A stretch of 64,000 nt of DNA from Streptomyces akebiae (GCF_019599145.1 NZ_CP080647.1:7936001-8000000), one strand, 5' to 3'. Positions 23,783 through 32,712 are shown, numbered from the stretch's first letter. Notes: generated by a model not told the origin, from the sequence alone. Translations and numbers: made by a program.

Positions 23783-23852
23783 GATATCTGACACCCGATG
23801 TCTGACACCCGATATCTGAAACCTGATATCTGAAACCTGGTATCCGAGCAGG
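23783..23852. repeat. Array of 14-bp direct repeats upstream of rsr
   Basis: Five consecutive 14-bp units: GATATCTGACACCC, GATGTCTGACACCC, GATATCTGAAACCT twice, and a degenerate GGTATCCGAGCAGG. Three carry the palindrome GATATC. The array is AT-rich against its surroundings and lies 52 bp upstream of the rsr ATG. An iteron-like binding array for a regulator is the likeliest role. Confidence 0.8.
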
Positions 23853-23903
23853 AATTCCACGCACGCGGTCCGCAGTGCCGAAGAGTTCGGGGGGAGTTTC
23901 ATC

Positions 23904-25490
23904 ATGGCGCGGTTCAACACGAAGACCGGAAAGGCGCAGCCCACCTCGCGGGTCACCTCGACGGGGCGTGTGCTCCGCACGTACGAGGGCGGCCGGGGCC
24001 GGGAGCGGGACGAGCGGTCGGAACTCTTTCTGCTGTCGATCGCCAACTTCGTCGCGCAGAAGACCTTCTACGAGAGCGGTGAGGACCGCGACGACCGGTT
24101 CGCCGCGCTCGTCGGCCGGCTCGCCGTCACCGACCCGGTGTGGACGGCCGGCCTGCTCGGCTGGCTGCGTGGCGAGGGCAACCTGCGTACGGCCTCGATC
24201 GTCGGAGCCGCCGAGTACGTCAAGGCGCGGCTCGACGCGGGCGCCACCGATGGGCCCACCAATCGCCAGGTCGTCGACTCGGTGCTGCGGCGCCCGGACG
24301 AGCCCGGCGAACTGCTCGCCTACTGGACCTCGCGCTACGGCCGCACCATCCCCAAGCCCGTGAAGCGGGGCGTCGCCGACGCCGTACGACGGCTCTACAG
24401 CCCCAAGTCGCTGCTGAAGTACGACACCGCGTCCAAGGGCTACCGCTTCGGCGACATCCTCAACCTGGTGCACGCGGCGCCGGACCCGGACAAGCCGTGG
24501 CAGGGGGACCTGTTCCGGTACGCCCTCGACCGGCGCCACAACCCGGACACGGCGGTCGTGCCCAGGTCGCTGCCGATGCTGGCGGCGCACCGTGACCTGA
24601 TGGAGCTGCGGCCCGCGAAGCGGCGCCGGGTCGTGACCGGTTCGGAGGGTGCCCAGCGGCTCGCGGACGCGGGCATCACCTGGGAGGCGCTGGCGGGCTG
24701 GCTGCAGGGGCCGATGGACAAGGCGGCCTGGGAGGCGGTCATTCCGTCCATGGGTGCCATGGCCCTGACGAGGAACCTGCGGAACTTCGACGAGGCGGGC
24801 GTCTCCGACGAGGTCGCGGCGCGGGTGGCGGCGCGGATCAGTGACCCGGCGGAGGTCGCGCGGTCGCGGCAGTTCCCGTTCCGGTACCTCTCGGCGTACC
24901 GGCACGCGCCCTCGCTGCGCTGGGCGTACCCGCTGGAGCAGGCGCTCGGCCACTCGCTGGCCAACGTGCCCGCGCTGCCCGGCCGGACCCTGGTCCTGGT
25001 CGACCGCTCGGGCTCGATGTTCTGCTCCCGGCTGACCGACCGCTCCTCGCTCACCTACGCCGACGCGGCGGCGATCTTCGGCACGGCGCTCGCGCTGCGG
25101 GCGGCGAACGCGGACCTCGTCGAGTTCGGGAGCACGAGCCGGGTGGTGAAGTTCGGTGCGGGCGAGTCCGTGCTGAAGATCATCGGCCGGTTCGGCGACC
25201 TGGGTGGCACCGACACCACCGAGGCCGTCCGTCGCCACTACCGCAAGCACGACCGGGTGCTGATCGTCACCGACGAACAGGCCACCTACAGCCACTACGG
25301 CGACCCGACCGCGCAGCTCCCGGCCCATGTCCCGGTCTACACCTGGAACCTCGCCGGGTACCGGGTGGGCCACGGCCCCTCCGGCAAGGCGAACCGGCAC
25401 ACGTTCGGGGGGCTCTCGGACGCGGCTTTCCGGATGGTCCCGCTGCTGGAGGCGGCGCGGAACGCCGACTGGCCGTGGGCGGCCGGCTGA
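23904..25490 (+). CDS. rsr: Rsr/Ro60 orthologue: TROVE plus vWA domain protein
   Basis: A 528-residue protein. Residues 20-340 form the TROVE ring of helical repeats (ERSELFLLSIANFVAQKTFY, then GLLGWLRGEGNLRTASIVGA; MGAMALTRNLRNFDEAGV). Residues 360-520 form a von Willebrand A domain with an intact metal site (D367, S369, S371 in LVDRSGSM; T436 in GGTDTTE; D457 in VTDEQ). Ro60 family proteins bind Y RNAs and misfolded or damaged RNAs; in Deinococcus a Y RNA tethers Rsr to polynucleotide phosphorylase for RNA decay. Two candidate partner RNAs lie directly upstream. The ATG follows GGGGGGAG. No RtcB ligase or nuclease gene is adjacent. Confidence 0.93.
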   Translation: MARFNTKTGKAQPTSRVTSTGRVLRTYEGGRGRERDERSELFLLSIANFVAQKTFYESGEDRDDRFAALVGRLAVTDPVWTAGLLGWLRGEGNLRTASIVGAAEYVKARLDAGATDGPTNRQVVDSVLRRPDEPGELLAYWTSRYGRTIPKPVKRGVADAVRRLYSPKSLLKYDTASKGYRFGDILNLVHAAPDPDKPWQGDLFRYALDRRHNPDTAVVPRSLPMLAAHRDLMELRPAKRRRVVTGSEGAQRLADAGITWEALAGWLQGPMDKAAWEAVIPSMGAMALTRNLRNFDEAGVSDEVAARVAARISDPAEVARSRQFPFRYLSAYRHAPSLRWAYPLEQALGHSLANVPALPGRTLVLVDRSGSMFCSRLTDRSSLTYADAAAIFGTALALRAANADLVEFGSTSRVVKFGAGESVLKIIGRFGDLGGTDTTEAVRRHYRKHDRVLIVTDEQATYSHYGDPTAQLPAHVPVYTWNLAGYRVGHGPSGKANRHTFGGLSDAAFRMVPLLEAARNADWPWAAG

Positions 25491-25518
25491 CTCCGGCCCG
25501 TCGGCCGACGGGGGTGAG

Positions 25519-25552
25519 TGTGGCCCGTATCCCAATGGGGGTACGGGCCACA
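25519..25552 (+). terminator. rsr terminator
   Basis: TGTGGCCCGTA (25519-25529) pairs with TACGGGCCACA (25542-25552), extended by CCC/GGG near the loop. It lies 28 bp after rsr and just before the GntR promoter. Confidence 0.85.
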
Positions 25553-25555
25553 GCC

Positions 25556-25585
25556 TTGTTCGAGGGCTGTACTGACATCTAACAT
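25556..25585 (+). promoter_or_regulatory. Putative GntR promoter, leaderless
   Basis: TTGTTC (25556-25561) and TAACAT (25580-25585) with 18-bp spacing. The -10 ends 8 bp before the ATG at 25594 and no ribosome site exists, so the transcript would start at the initiation codon. The sequence is AT-rich relative to its neighbours. Confidence 0.5.
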
Positions 25586-25593
25586 TTCAGTTC

Positions 25594-26403
25594 ATGGAGG
25601 CCATACGACCGGTCGGGCGCACCCTTCTCAGGGACCGCGCCTACCAAGCCATCCGGGACGCCATCGTGGCCGGGGAGATCGAGCCCGGTGCGGTGGTGCG
25701 CGACGCCGAGCTCGCGGAGTTGCTGGGGCTGTCCCGGGCGCCGGTGCGGGAGGCGTTCTCCCGGTTGGTCGACGAGGGGCTGCTGGAGACCAAGCCGCAG
25801 AGCTACACACGGGTCACGGCTGTCGTGGCCGCCGATGTGCGGGACGCGGCGGCCGTGGTCGGCGCCATGCACGAACTGGCCACCCGGATCGCCGTGCCCC
25901 GGCTGTTCGCGGCGGACGTCGAGACGATGCGCTCGGCCAACGAGCGGTTCGCGGCGGCCGTGCGCACCGGCGACGTGGACGCCGCCCTCGTCGCCGACGA
26001 CGAACTCCACGACGTCCTCGTCCGGGTCAGCGGCAACCGCGCGGCCGCCGCCACCATCGCCCGCTACACCCCGCTCATCCGCCGACTGGAGCGCCGGCGC
26101 TTCGGTGAGGGCGGCAACTGCCGCTCGGCCGGCCTGCACGACCAGCTGATCGAGGCCTGCGCGGCCGGTGAAACGGACGAGGCGGTCCGCGTGACAGGGG
26201 AGATCTGGCACGGCCTGGCCGCGCTCGTCGACGAGCCTGCCGACGGACCGGTTGACGAGCCTGCGGACGGACCGGCCGACGGACCGGTCGGCGGACCGGC
26301 CGACGGACCGGTCGGCGGACCGGTCGGCGACGCAGTCGGCGGGTCGGGCGAGGGGCCTGGCCGGCTCCCCGTCGCCCCGCCTGTGCTCGACGGGGACCGC
26401 TGA
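25594..26403 (+). CDS. GntR/FadR-family (FCD) regulator next to acdS
   Basis: A 269-residue regulator. The winged helix covers residues 8-75 ([40 protein letters not shown]). The FCD effector domain covers about 85-215, with metal-ligand-type His/Asp residues ([24 protein letters not shown]). The last 50 residues are an odd Pro/Gly/Asp/Val repeat ([19 protein letters not shown]) encoded by a GC-rich minisatellite. It lies 82 bp upstream of acdS on the same strand and is the natural candidate for controlling it. The ligand is unknown, perhaps ACC or an ACC product. Confidence 0.9.
   Translation: MEAIRPVGRTLLRDRAYQAIRDAIVAGEIEPGAVVRDAELAELLGLSRAPVREAFSRLVDEGLLETKPQSYTRVTAVVAADVRDAAAVVGAMHELATRIAVPRLFAADVETMRSANERFAAAVRTGDVDAALVADDELHDVLVRVSGNRAAAATIARYTPLIRRLERRRFGEGGNCRSAGLHDQLIEACAAGETDEAVRVTGEIWHGLAALVDEPADGPVDEPADGPADGPVGGPADGPVGGPVGDAVGGSGEGPGRLPVAPPVLDGDR
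26231..26330 (+). repeat. GGACCG-rich minisatellite inside the GntR gene
   Basis: Repeated GGACCGGYCGRC-type 12-bp units and variants encode the DGP/GGP tail of the regulator. The unit length is a multiple of three, so copy-number change keeps the frame. Confidence 0.8.
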
Positions 26404-26485
26404 CCCGACGCCACCTCGATCTCGACCTCGACCTCGCCCCACCTCGCCACGTACCGCCCCACCCCACCCCACCCCGGGAGGACCC

Positions 26486-27505
26486 GTGTCCCTTTCTTCC
26501 TTCGAGCGCTATCCGCTCCTCTTCGGGCCCTCACCGGTGCACCCGCTGGAGCGGCTGACCGCCCACCTGGGCGGGGCCTCCGTCTGGGCCAAGCGGGAGG
26601 ACTGCAACTCCGGTATCGCGTACGGCGGCAACAAGACCCGCAAGCTGGAGTACCTGGTCGCCGACGCGATCGCGCAGGGCTGCGACACCCTGGTCTCCAT
26701 CGGCGGCGTGCAGTCCAACCACACCCGCCAGGTCGCCGCCGTGGCCGCCCGCGCCGGGCTCAAGTGCGTGCTGGTGCAGGAGAGCTGGGTCGACTGGCCG
26801 GACTCCGTGTACGACAAGGTCGGCAACATCCTGATCAGCCGGCTGGCCGGCGCCGATGTACGGCTCGTCCGGGCCGGCTTCGGCATCGGCTTCAAGGAGA
26901 GCTGGGAACTGGCGCTCAGGGAGGTCGAGGAGAGCGGCGGCAAGCCGTACGCCATTCCGGCCGGCGCCTCCGACCATCCTCTCGGCGGCCTGGGTTTCGC
27001 CGGCTGGGCGTACGAAGTGGCCGAGCAGGAGAGGGAGTTGGGCGTCTTCTTCGACACGGTCGTCGTGTGCTCCGTGACGGGCTCGACCCAGGCCGGCATG
27101 GTCGCCGGGTTCGCCGCGCTGGAGGAGGCGGGCGGACGGTCGCGCCGGGTGATCGGCATCGACGCCTCGGCCAAGCCGGAAACCACCCGTGAGCAGGTCG
27201 CCCGGATCGCCCACAACACCGGACAGCTCATCGGCCTCAAGCGGGAGTTGACCCTCGCCGACGTGGAGCTGGACGACCGGTACCACGCCGGGATCTACGG
27301 CGTCCCGGACGACGCCACGCTCGTCGCCATGCAGCTCGCGGCGCGCACCGAGGGCATGGTCACCGACCCCGTCTACGAGGGCAAGTCCATGGCGGGGATG
27401 ATCGACCTGATCGAGCGCGGCGAGATCGGGCCGGAGTCCACCGTGCTGTACGCCCATCTCGGCGGCCAGCCCGCGCTGAACGCGTACAGCGGAGTGATCC
27501 AGTAG
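26486..27505 (+). CDS. acdS: 1-aminocyclopropane-1-carboxylate (ACC) deaminase
   Basis: A 339-residue PLP enzyme that opens ACC to 2-oxobutyrate and ammonia, lowering ethylene precursor in plant tissue. The block [20 protein letters not shown] contains the PLP lysine K50 (K51 in Pseudomonas). The block [18 protein letters not shown] and the end [30 protein letters not shown] match true AcdS. The Glu in YEGKSM and the Leu in HLGG separate it from D-cysteine desulfhydrases, which have Ser and Thr there. The GTG start follows GGGAGGACCC. Regulation by the upstream GntR gene is likely. Confidence 0.93.
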   Translation: MSLSSFERYPLLFGPSPVHPLERLTAHLGGASVWAKREDCNSGIAYGGNKTRKLEYLVADAIAQGCDTLVSIGGVQSNHTRQVAAVAARAGLKCVLVQESWVDWPDSVYDKVGNILISRLAGADVRLVRAGFGIGFKESWELALREVEESGGKPYAIPAGASDHPLGGLGFAGWAYEVAEQERELGVFFDTVVVCSVTGSTQAGMVAGFAALEEAGGRSRRVIGIDASAKPETTREQVARIAHNTGQLIGLKRELTLADVELDDRYHAGIYGVPDDATLVAMQLAARTEGMVTDPVYEGKSMAGMIDLIERGEIGPESTVLYAHLGGQPALNAYSGVIQ

Positions 27506-27537
27506 GGAGAGGGGCGCGGCCCCACCGCCTCTCGGTC

Positions 27538-27572
27538 CACCGGGCGCCCTCCGTGTGCGGGGGCGCCCGGTG
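27538..27572. terminator. Bidirectional terminator between acdS and terD-like gene
   Basis: CACCGGGCGCCC (27538-27549) pairs perfectly with GGGCGCCCGGTG (27561-27572), 11-base loop, between two convergent gene ends. Confidence 0.85.
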
Positions 27573-27586
27573 TCGTGCGCGGGCCC

Positions 27587-28813
27587 TCAGAGGGCCTGGG
27601 CCGCCGGCTTCACCATGCCCCTGACCGTGCGGGACTTCACGAAGTCGCCCATCGCGGTCATCTCCCACTCGCCGGAGAACTGCTTGATCAGCTTGGCCAT
27701 CATCACGCCGGTCTGGGCCTCGGCGTTGGTGAGGTCGAAGCGGACCAGTTCCTCGCCGGTCGCGGCGTCGAGCAGACGGCAGTAGGCCTTGGCGACCTCG
27801 GTGAACTTCTGGCCGGAGAAGGAGTTGACGGTGAAGACCAGTCCGGTGACGTCCTGGGGGAGCCGGCCGAGGTCGACCACGATCACCTCGTCGTCCCCGC
27901 CGCCCTCACCGGTGAGGTTGTCGCCGGAGTGCTTGATCGCGCCGTTGACGATGGACAGTTTGCCGAAGTAGCAGCTGTCGATGTGGTTGCGCTGGGGGCC
28001 GTACGCGATGACCGACGCGTCCAGGTCGATGTCCTTGCCCCGGAACGCCGGCTCCCAGCCGAGGCCCATCTTGACCTGGGAGAGCAGCGGGCGGCCGCCC
28101 TTGACCAGGGAGACCGTCTGGTTCTTCTGGAGGCTGACGCGGCCCTTGTCCAGGTTGATCTTCCCGGCGCCGGGCGCGGGCGGCGCGGGCGGGGCCGCGG
28201 GAGGCGGAGGTGTGGCGGCGACGCGGGGGTCGACGGGCGGGGCGGCCGGGGCCGCCGGGGGGTGCATGGCGGGGGTGGGCGGGGCGACGGGCTGCGCCGG
28301 AGCCGGGGCGGGTTCCTCCACGGTGACGCCGAAGTCCGTCGCGATGCCCGCGAGGCCGTTGGCGTACCCCTGGCCGACCGCGCGCGCCTTCCACGCGCCG
28401 TTGCGCAGATAGACCTCCACGATCACCAGGGCCGTCTCCGTGCCCAGCTGCGGCGGGGTGAACGTGGCGATCACCGAGCCGTTCGCCGCGTCGCGGATCG
28501 TGGCCGTCGGTTCGACGCCCTGGAAGGTCTGGCCGGCCGCGTCGGGGCTGGCCGTGACGACGATCTTCTCGATGCCCGCGGGCACGGCCGTCGTGTCCAC
28601 CGTGATCGAGTCGGGGGTCGTGCCGCCGCCGGAGCGGTACGTCACGCCCGGGCCGCTCGGCTGGTTGTAGAAGATGAAGTCGTCGTCCGAGCGCACCTTG
28701 CCGTCGGCGGTGAGCAGCAGGCCCGAGACGTCGAGCCGCACGGGCGCGGCGACGTCCACCGCGACGCGGGTGACGGGCAGCGGGATGTTCGAGCCGGGGG
28801 TCATAGCGGTCAT
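27587..28813 (-). CDS. TerD-family protein with two TerD domains
   Basis: A 408-residue protein. The first TerD domain spans residues 4-165 (MTPGSNIPLP, DDDFIFYNQPSGPGV, VIVEVYLRNGAWKARAVGQG). A Pro/Ala-rich linker of about 60 residues follows. The second TerD domain spans about 220-400 (INLDKGRVSLQKNQTVSLVK, MGLGWEP, IDLDASVIAYG, DEVIVVDL). TerD domains bind calcium through Asp clusters and belong to tellurite/stress-response systems, acting in the cytoplasm. Starts at 28804 and 28813 are both possible; neither has a clear ribosome site. It is divergent from the SNase-like gene. Confidence 0.9.
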   Translation of the reverse strand: MTAMTPGSNIPLPVTRVAVDVAAPVRLDVSGLLLTADGKVRSDDDFIFYNQPSGPGVTYRSGGGTTPDSITVDTTAVPAGIEKIVVTASPDAAGQTFQGVEPTATIRDAANGSVIATFTPPQLGTETALVIVEVYLRNGAWKARAVGQGYANGLAGIATDFGVTVEEPAPAPAQPVAPPTPAMHPPAAPAAPPVDPRVAATPPPPAAPPAPPAPGAGKINLDKGRVSLQKNQTVSLVKGGRPLLSQVKMGLGWEPAFRGKDIDLDASVIAYGPQRNHIDSCYFGKLSIVNGAIKHSGDNLTGEGGGDDEVIVVDLGRLPQDVTGLVFTVNSFSGQKFTEVAKAYCRLLDAATGEELVRFDLTNAEAQTGVMMAKLIKQFSGEWEMTAMGDFVKSRTVRGMVKPAAQAL

Positions 28814-28982
28814 GCCGGGAGAACGATTCAAGCCGCTTTACCGTTCCCTTACCGAGCTGGGTTGGGGCCGTGTGGGTGGGGTCGGCCGGATGCGGGTGAC
28901 GGGGAACTCCGGTCCGCCCCTCGCGTGTGTACCTTCCGTGAGGGACGAACACGCACCGTGATGCCTGGGACGGGAGTCGATC

Positions 28983-29861
28983 ATGGCCATGCTGCTGATC
29001 AGGGGAAGGTTCAAGGCGGAGGGGGGTGCCAAGCCGGACGGGGACACGCTTCCCTTCATCCCGGACGACGTGGACGACTGGAGGCTCGTCCCCGGGGACG
29101 GGCAGGTCGTGCCCAAGGCCGACGGGCGCGCGAACGTCCGGCTCGAAGGGATCGACGCCCTGGAGACCCACTACGGCGAGGATCCGCACGTGGAGCACCA
29201 GCCGCTGGGCCTCGCCCACAAGGCCGCCGACGAACTGCTGAAGTTCCTCGGCTTCGGCACCGTTCTCCGGGACGACGACGAGACCGTCGCGACCTCGCCG
29301 GACAGCGTGCCCGGCTGGATCCTCACCCGGGGCGCCGACGCCTACGGCCGCTGCGTGGCCTTCGTCGGCAAGGGCACGCCGCCCGTCTACAGCGGCTACT
29401 GGACGGGCGTCGACGAGGACCTCCTGGAGCGCACCGCCAACCACCGCCTGCTCCTGCACGGTCTGGCCTACCCCACCTTCTACTCGGGTCTGCCCCTCCA
29501 CCTGCGCGAACTGCTCACCGAGGCCTCGGAGAAGGCGAGGGCGTCCGCGAAGGGCGTGTGGCAGGCCGACCGGACCCTGGACGGCGTGAAGGTGATGGGC
29601 ATGGACTCGCTGACGGACGACAAGACCGGCGCGGTGATCCTGCCGAAGCTGTTCCGCCGGCTGAAGGACTACCTGGACTTCATGGGCAAGAACCCCTCAC
29701 TGGAGTGCTTCCGCGCCTTCCTGGCCGGCGTCCAGGACGAGTACCGCCTCCCGGACTCCGGGAAGCTCCACCGGGGCCTGCACCACATCGTCGAGGTCAC
29801 CCCCGACAACACGGTGAAGATGACCCGCCGGTGCAAGGACATCGTCTTCGTGGAGAAGTGA
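28983..29861 (+). CDS. Staphylococcal-nuclease-fold (SNase-like) protein
   Basis: A 292-residue protein whose first 190 residues look like an SNase OB fold. It has VRLEGIDALETHYGED (metal/base site), GADAYGRCVAFV (DRYGR-like) and RASAKGVWQAD (catalytic-helix-like). There is no signal peptide, so it is cytoplasmic. The catalytic arginine/glutamate set is altered (IDALETHY instead of IDAPE), so activity is uncertain. The C-terminal 100 residues (LDFMGKNPSLECFRAFLAG onward) are not recognised. The ATG at 28983 lies close to another in-frame ATG two codons on. Confidence 0.75.
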   Translation: MAMLLIRGRFKAEGGAKPDGDTLPFIPDDVDDWRLVPGDGQVVPKADGRANVRLEGIDALETHYGEDPHVEHQPLGLAHKAADELLKFLGFGTVLRDDDETVATSPDSVPGWILTRGADAYGRCVAFVGKGTPPVYSGYWTGVDEDLLERTANHRLLLHGLAYPTFYSGLPLHLRELLTEASEKARASAKGVWQADRTLDGVKVMGMDSLTDDKTGAVILPKLFRRLKDYLDFMGKNPSLECFRAFLAGVQDEYRLPDSGKLHRGLHHIVEVTPDNTVKMTRRCKDIVFVEK

Positions 29862-29888
29862 GCGGGACGCTCCCCGCGCGGGGCACGG

Positions 29889-30878
29889 TCAGGGGATCAC
29901 CACGATCTTGCGGCCGACGCCGGTGGCGAACTGGTTCAGGGCCTCGGGGTACTGGGCCAGGGGGAGGCGGTCGCTGATGAAGACGTCCGGGTCCAGGACA
30001 CCGCCCGCGAAGAGTTCCGCCGCGCGTTCGAAGCTGTGCAGGACGGCCATGGAGCCCGTGATGGTGATCTCCTGGTTGTAGACGCGGTAGGGGTCGATCG
30101 TGACCCGTGTCGCGTAGTCGGCCACTCCGAACTGGAGGAAGGTGCCGGCCTTGGCGACCCGGTCCAGGCCGTCCTGGATGGCGGCGGCGTTGCCGGTCGC
30201 GTCGATCACCACGTCCCAGCCCTGCGGCCGGTCCAGTTCGTCGGGGCCGGCGGCGGCCGCCGAGACGCCCAGCCGACGGGCGGTCTCCAGGCGGGAGGGG
30301 TTCACGTCGACCACGTCCACGCTCGCCGCGCCCGTCCGCTTCGCGAGCTCCAGCATCATCAGGCCCATCGTGCCCGAGCCGTAGACGAGGACGTGGGCGC
30401 CGAGGCGGGTGCGCAGGACGTCGTAGCCCCGTACCGCGCAGGACAGCGGCTCCACCAGTGCCGCGTCCTGCGTACGGACGTGCTCCGGGAGTCGGACGCA
30501 GTTCGCCACCGGCGCCACCGCGTACTGCGCCGCGCCTCCCGGCGTGGTGACCCCGATCGCGGCCCACCGCTCGCAGAGGTTGTTGTGGCCGGTACGGCAG
30601 TAGCGGCACTCGTGGCAGTACAGGGACGGGTCGACGGCCACCCGGTCGCCCACGGAGAGTTCCGTGACCCCGCTGCCCACGCCCACCACCTCGCCCGCGA
30701 ACTCGTGCCCCGGCACGATCGGCAGCCTGGGGGCGAACTCGCCCTGGAGGATGTGCAGATCGGTGCCGCACAGACCGCATGCGGCGACCTCGACGACGAC
30801 CTCGCGGGGGCCCGGTGTCGGGTCCGGGACCTCGGCGACGACGGCCTTGCCCACGGACTCGATGACGGCGGCCTTCAT
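29889..30878 (-). CDS. Zinc-dependent polyol/alcohol dehydrogenase (MDR family)
   Basis: A 329-residue medium-chain dehydrogenase. Catalytic zinc ligands are in ACGLCGTDLHI and GHEFAGEV. The structural zinc lobe is CHECRYCRTGHNNLC (four cysteines). The NAD(P) fold is VYGSGTMGLMMLELAKRTGA, with an acidic VVDVN end preferring NAD. It resembles sorbitol/xylitol-type dehydrogenases. The ATG overlaps the stop of the permease gene, and it is the last gene of the minus-strand transport operon. It should oxidise the imported polyol to a ketose. Confidence 0.9.
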   Translation of the reverse strand: MKAAVIESVGKAVVAEVPDPTPGPREVVVEVAACGLCGTDLHILQGEFAPRLPIVPGHEFAGEVVGVGSGVTELSVGDRVAVDPSLYCHECRYCRTGHNNLCERWAAIGVTTPGGAAQYAVAPVANCVRLPEHVRTQDAALVEPLSCAVRGYDVLRTRLGAHVLVYGSGTMGLMMLELAKRTGAASVDVVDVNPSRLETARRLGVSAAAAGPDELDRPQGWDVVIDATGNAAAIQDGLDRVAKAGTFLQFGVADYATRVTIDPYRVYNQEITITGSMAVLHSFERAAELFAGGVLDPDVFISDRLPLAQYPEALNQFATGVGRKIVVIP

Positions 30879-31777
30879 TTGACGGCTCCCAAGGAGAGGC
30901 CCTGGACCAGCTTGTCCTGGGCGGCGAACCCCGCGGCGAGCACCGGCAGGGAGATCACGAGCGACGCGGCGCACACCTTGGCCAGGAACAGGCCCTGGCT
31001 GGTGATGAAGCCGGTCAGGAAGACGGGGGCGGTCTCGGCGACGACACCGGTCAGCACCCTCGCGAACAGCAGCTCGTTCCAGCTGAAGATGAAGCAGATC
31101 AGGGCGGTCGCGGCGATGCCGGGGGCCGCTATCGGCGCCACCACCCGGGCCAGCACCGTGGGGAGCCGGGCGCCGTCCAGTTGCGCGGCCTCGATCACCG
31201 CCACCGGCACCTCCGCCAGGAAGGACCGCATCATCCAGACGGCGATCGGCAGGTTCATGGAGGTGTAGAGCAGGACGAGGAGCCAGATGTTGTCCAGCAG
31301 GCCCGTGTTCTTCGCGAAGAGGTACAGGGGGAGCAGGCCCGCCACCACCGGCAGCATCTTCGTGGAGAGGAAGAAGAACAGGACGTCCGTCCACTTCTTC
31401 ACCGGCCGGATCGACAGCGCGTACGCCGCCGGGAAGGCGAGGAGGAGGACCAGCAGCGTCGACGCCAGGGACGCCACCGTCGAGTTGATCAGGGCCGGCC
31501 AGGGGCTGGCCCCGCCGCCCACGCCGAAGAATTCACGGTAGCCGTCCAGGGTCAGGGAGGCCGCCCAGGACGGGGGGTTGGTCGCCGCGTCCGGCTCCGA
31601 GTGCAGCGAGGTCAGGACCATCCAGGCGATGGGGAGGAAGAAGAGGAGACCGAGCAGCCAGGCGGCCACGCCGAGGCCGGCGCCCCGGGCCCGGTGGGAA
31701 CGCGCCGGGCGTGTGTCCGCGGTCGTGCCGCGCGCCACCGTCCTCGTGTCGGGCATGTCTGTCGTCGCGTCGCTCAT
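30875..31777 (-). CDS. Carbohydrate (polyol-type) ABC permease, MalG family
   Basis: A 300-residue inner-membrane permease with six helices. The EAA loop is EAAQLDGARLPTVLARVVAP, which docks the ATPase. The helix patterns FFFLSTKMLPVVAGLLPLYL and WNELLFARVL follow MalG/SmoG types. It overlaps its neighbours on both sides by ATGA. No ATPase gene is present in the operon, as usual in Streptomyces, where a shared MsiK-type ATPase energises many sugar importers. Confidence 0.92.
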   Translation of the reverse strand: MSDATTDMPDTRTVARGTTADTRPARSHRARGAGLGVAAWLLGLLFFLPIAWMVLTSLHSEPDAATNPPSWAASLTLDGYREFFGVGGGASPWPALINSTVASLASTLLVLLLAFPAAYALSIRPVKKWTDVLFFFLSTKMLPVVAGLLPLYLFAKNTGLLDNIWLLVLLYTSMNLPIAVWMMRSFLAEVPVAVIEAAQLDGARLPTVLARVVAPIAAPGIAATALICFIFSWNELLFARVLTGVVAETAPVFLTGFITSQGLFLAKVCAASLVISLPVLAAGFAAQDKLVQGLSLGAVK

Positions 31778-32712
31778 CCGCGCGACACCTCCTCGCGGAA
31801 CAGCGACGACACCACGCGCAGGGCGAACGTCGCGATGATGATCGAGCCGATGACGACCAGGACGCCCGCGGCCGAGGCGAGGCCGTGCTCGTGGGCCTGG
31901 TAGAAGGTCTGGTAGACGGTGTACGGCAGGTTCGCGGTGCCCAGGCCGCCGGAGGTGATCGTGAAGACCGCGTCGAAGTTCTGCACGATGTAGATCGAGC
32001 CCAGCAGCGCGCCCAGTTCGAGGTAGCGGCGCAGGTGCGGGAGCGTCAGATGGCGGAAGATCTGCCAGTCGCTCGCGCCGTCGACGCGGGCCGCCTCGAT
32101 CTGCTGGTGGTCCCGGGACTGCAGTCCCGCCAGCAGGATCAGCATCATGAACGGCGTCCACTGCCACACCAGTGAGGCCTCGACCGCGAGCAGCGGGGCG
32201 TCCGAGATCCAGTCCGGCTGGGGGCCGCCGACATAGTGCAACAACCCGTTGAACAGGCCGTATTCGGGGTTGTAGAGCACATGCTTCCACAGGAGGGCCG
32301 CCGCCACCGGGACCACCAGGAAGGGGGCGATGAGGAGGGTGCGGACGATGCCCCTGCCCCGGAACCTCCGGTCGAGGAGCAGGGCGAGGACCAGCCCGAG
32401 GACCAGGCTGGCGAGGACCACGGCGACCGTCAGCAGGATCGTCGTCCACACCGAGCGGCGCAGGTCGGGGTCGGTGAGGACCTCGCCGTAGTTGGCGAGG
32501 CCGGCGAAGGCGCGGGCGTCCGGGTAGAGGGAGTTCCAGTCGAAGAAGGAGATCACCAGCGTGGCCACGAACGGGAGTTGGGTTACGACGATCATGAAGA
32601 TCAGGGCGGGCAGGAGCGGGGCGCGGGTCGCCCAGGCGCGCAGCCGGGCGTTCGGTGTGCCCCGGGTGCGTTCGGGGGTCGCCGCCATCGGCGCCGTCGT
32701 GGTCGCGGTCAT
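31774..32712 (-). CDS. Carbohydrate (polyol-type) ABC permease, MalF family
   Basis: A 312-residue permease with six helices (first at LLPALIFMIVVTQLPFVATL) and the EAA loop EAARVDGASDWQIFRHLTLP. The TLVISFFDWNSLYP and ILLAGLQSRDHQQIEAARVD segments resemble SmoF/MtlF mannitol-sorbitol permeases. It is coupled by 4-bp overlaps to the binding protein gene upstream and the MalG-type gene downstream. Confidence 0.92.
   Translation of the reverse strand: MTATTTAPMAATPERTRGTPNARLRAWATRAPLLPALIFMIVVTQLPFVATLVISFFDWNSLYPDARAFAGLANYGEVLTDPDLRRSVWTTILLTVAVVLASLVLGLVLALLLDRRFRGRGIVRTLLIAPFLVVPVAAALLWKHVLYNPEYGLFNGLLHYVGGPQPDWISDAPLLAVEASLVWQWTPFMMLILLAGLQSRDHQQIEAARVDGASDWQIFRHLTLPHLRRYLELGALLGSIYIVQNFDAVFTITSGGLGTANLPYTVYQTFYQAHEHGLASAAGVLVVIGSIIIATFALRVVSSLFREEVSRG

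Noticed and set aside
23783..23852. CRISPR array
   Set aside because: The 14-bp repeats are contiguous without spacers and there are no cas genes in the window.
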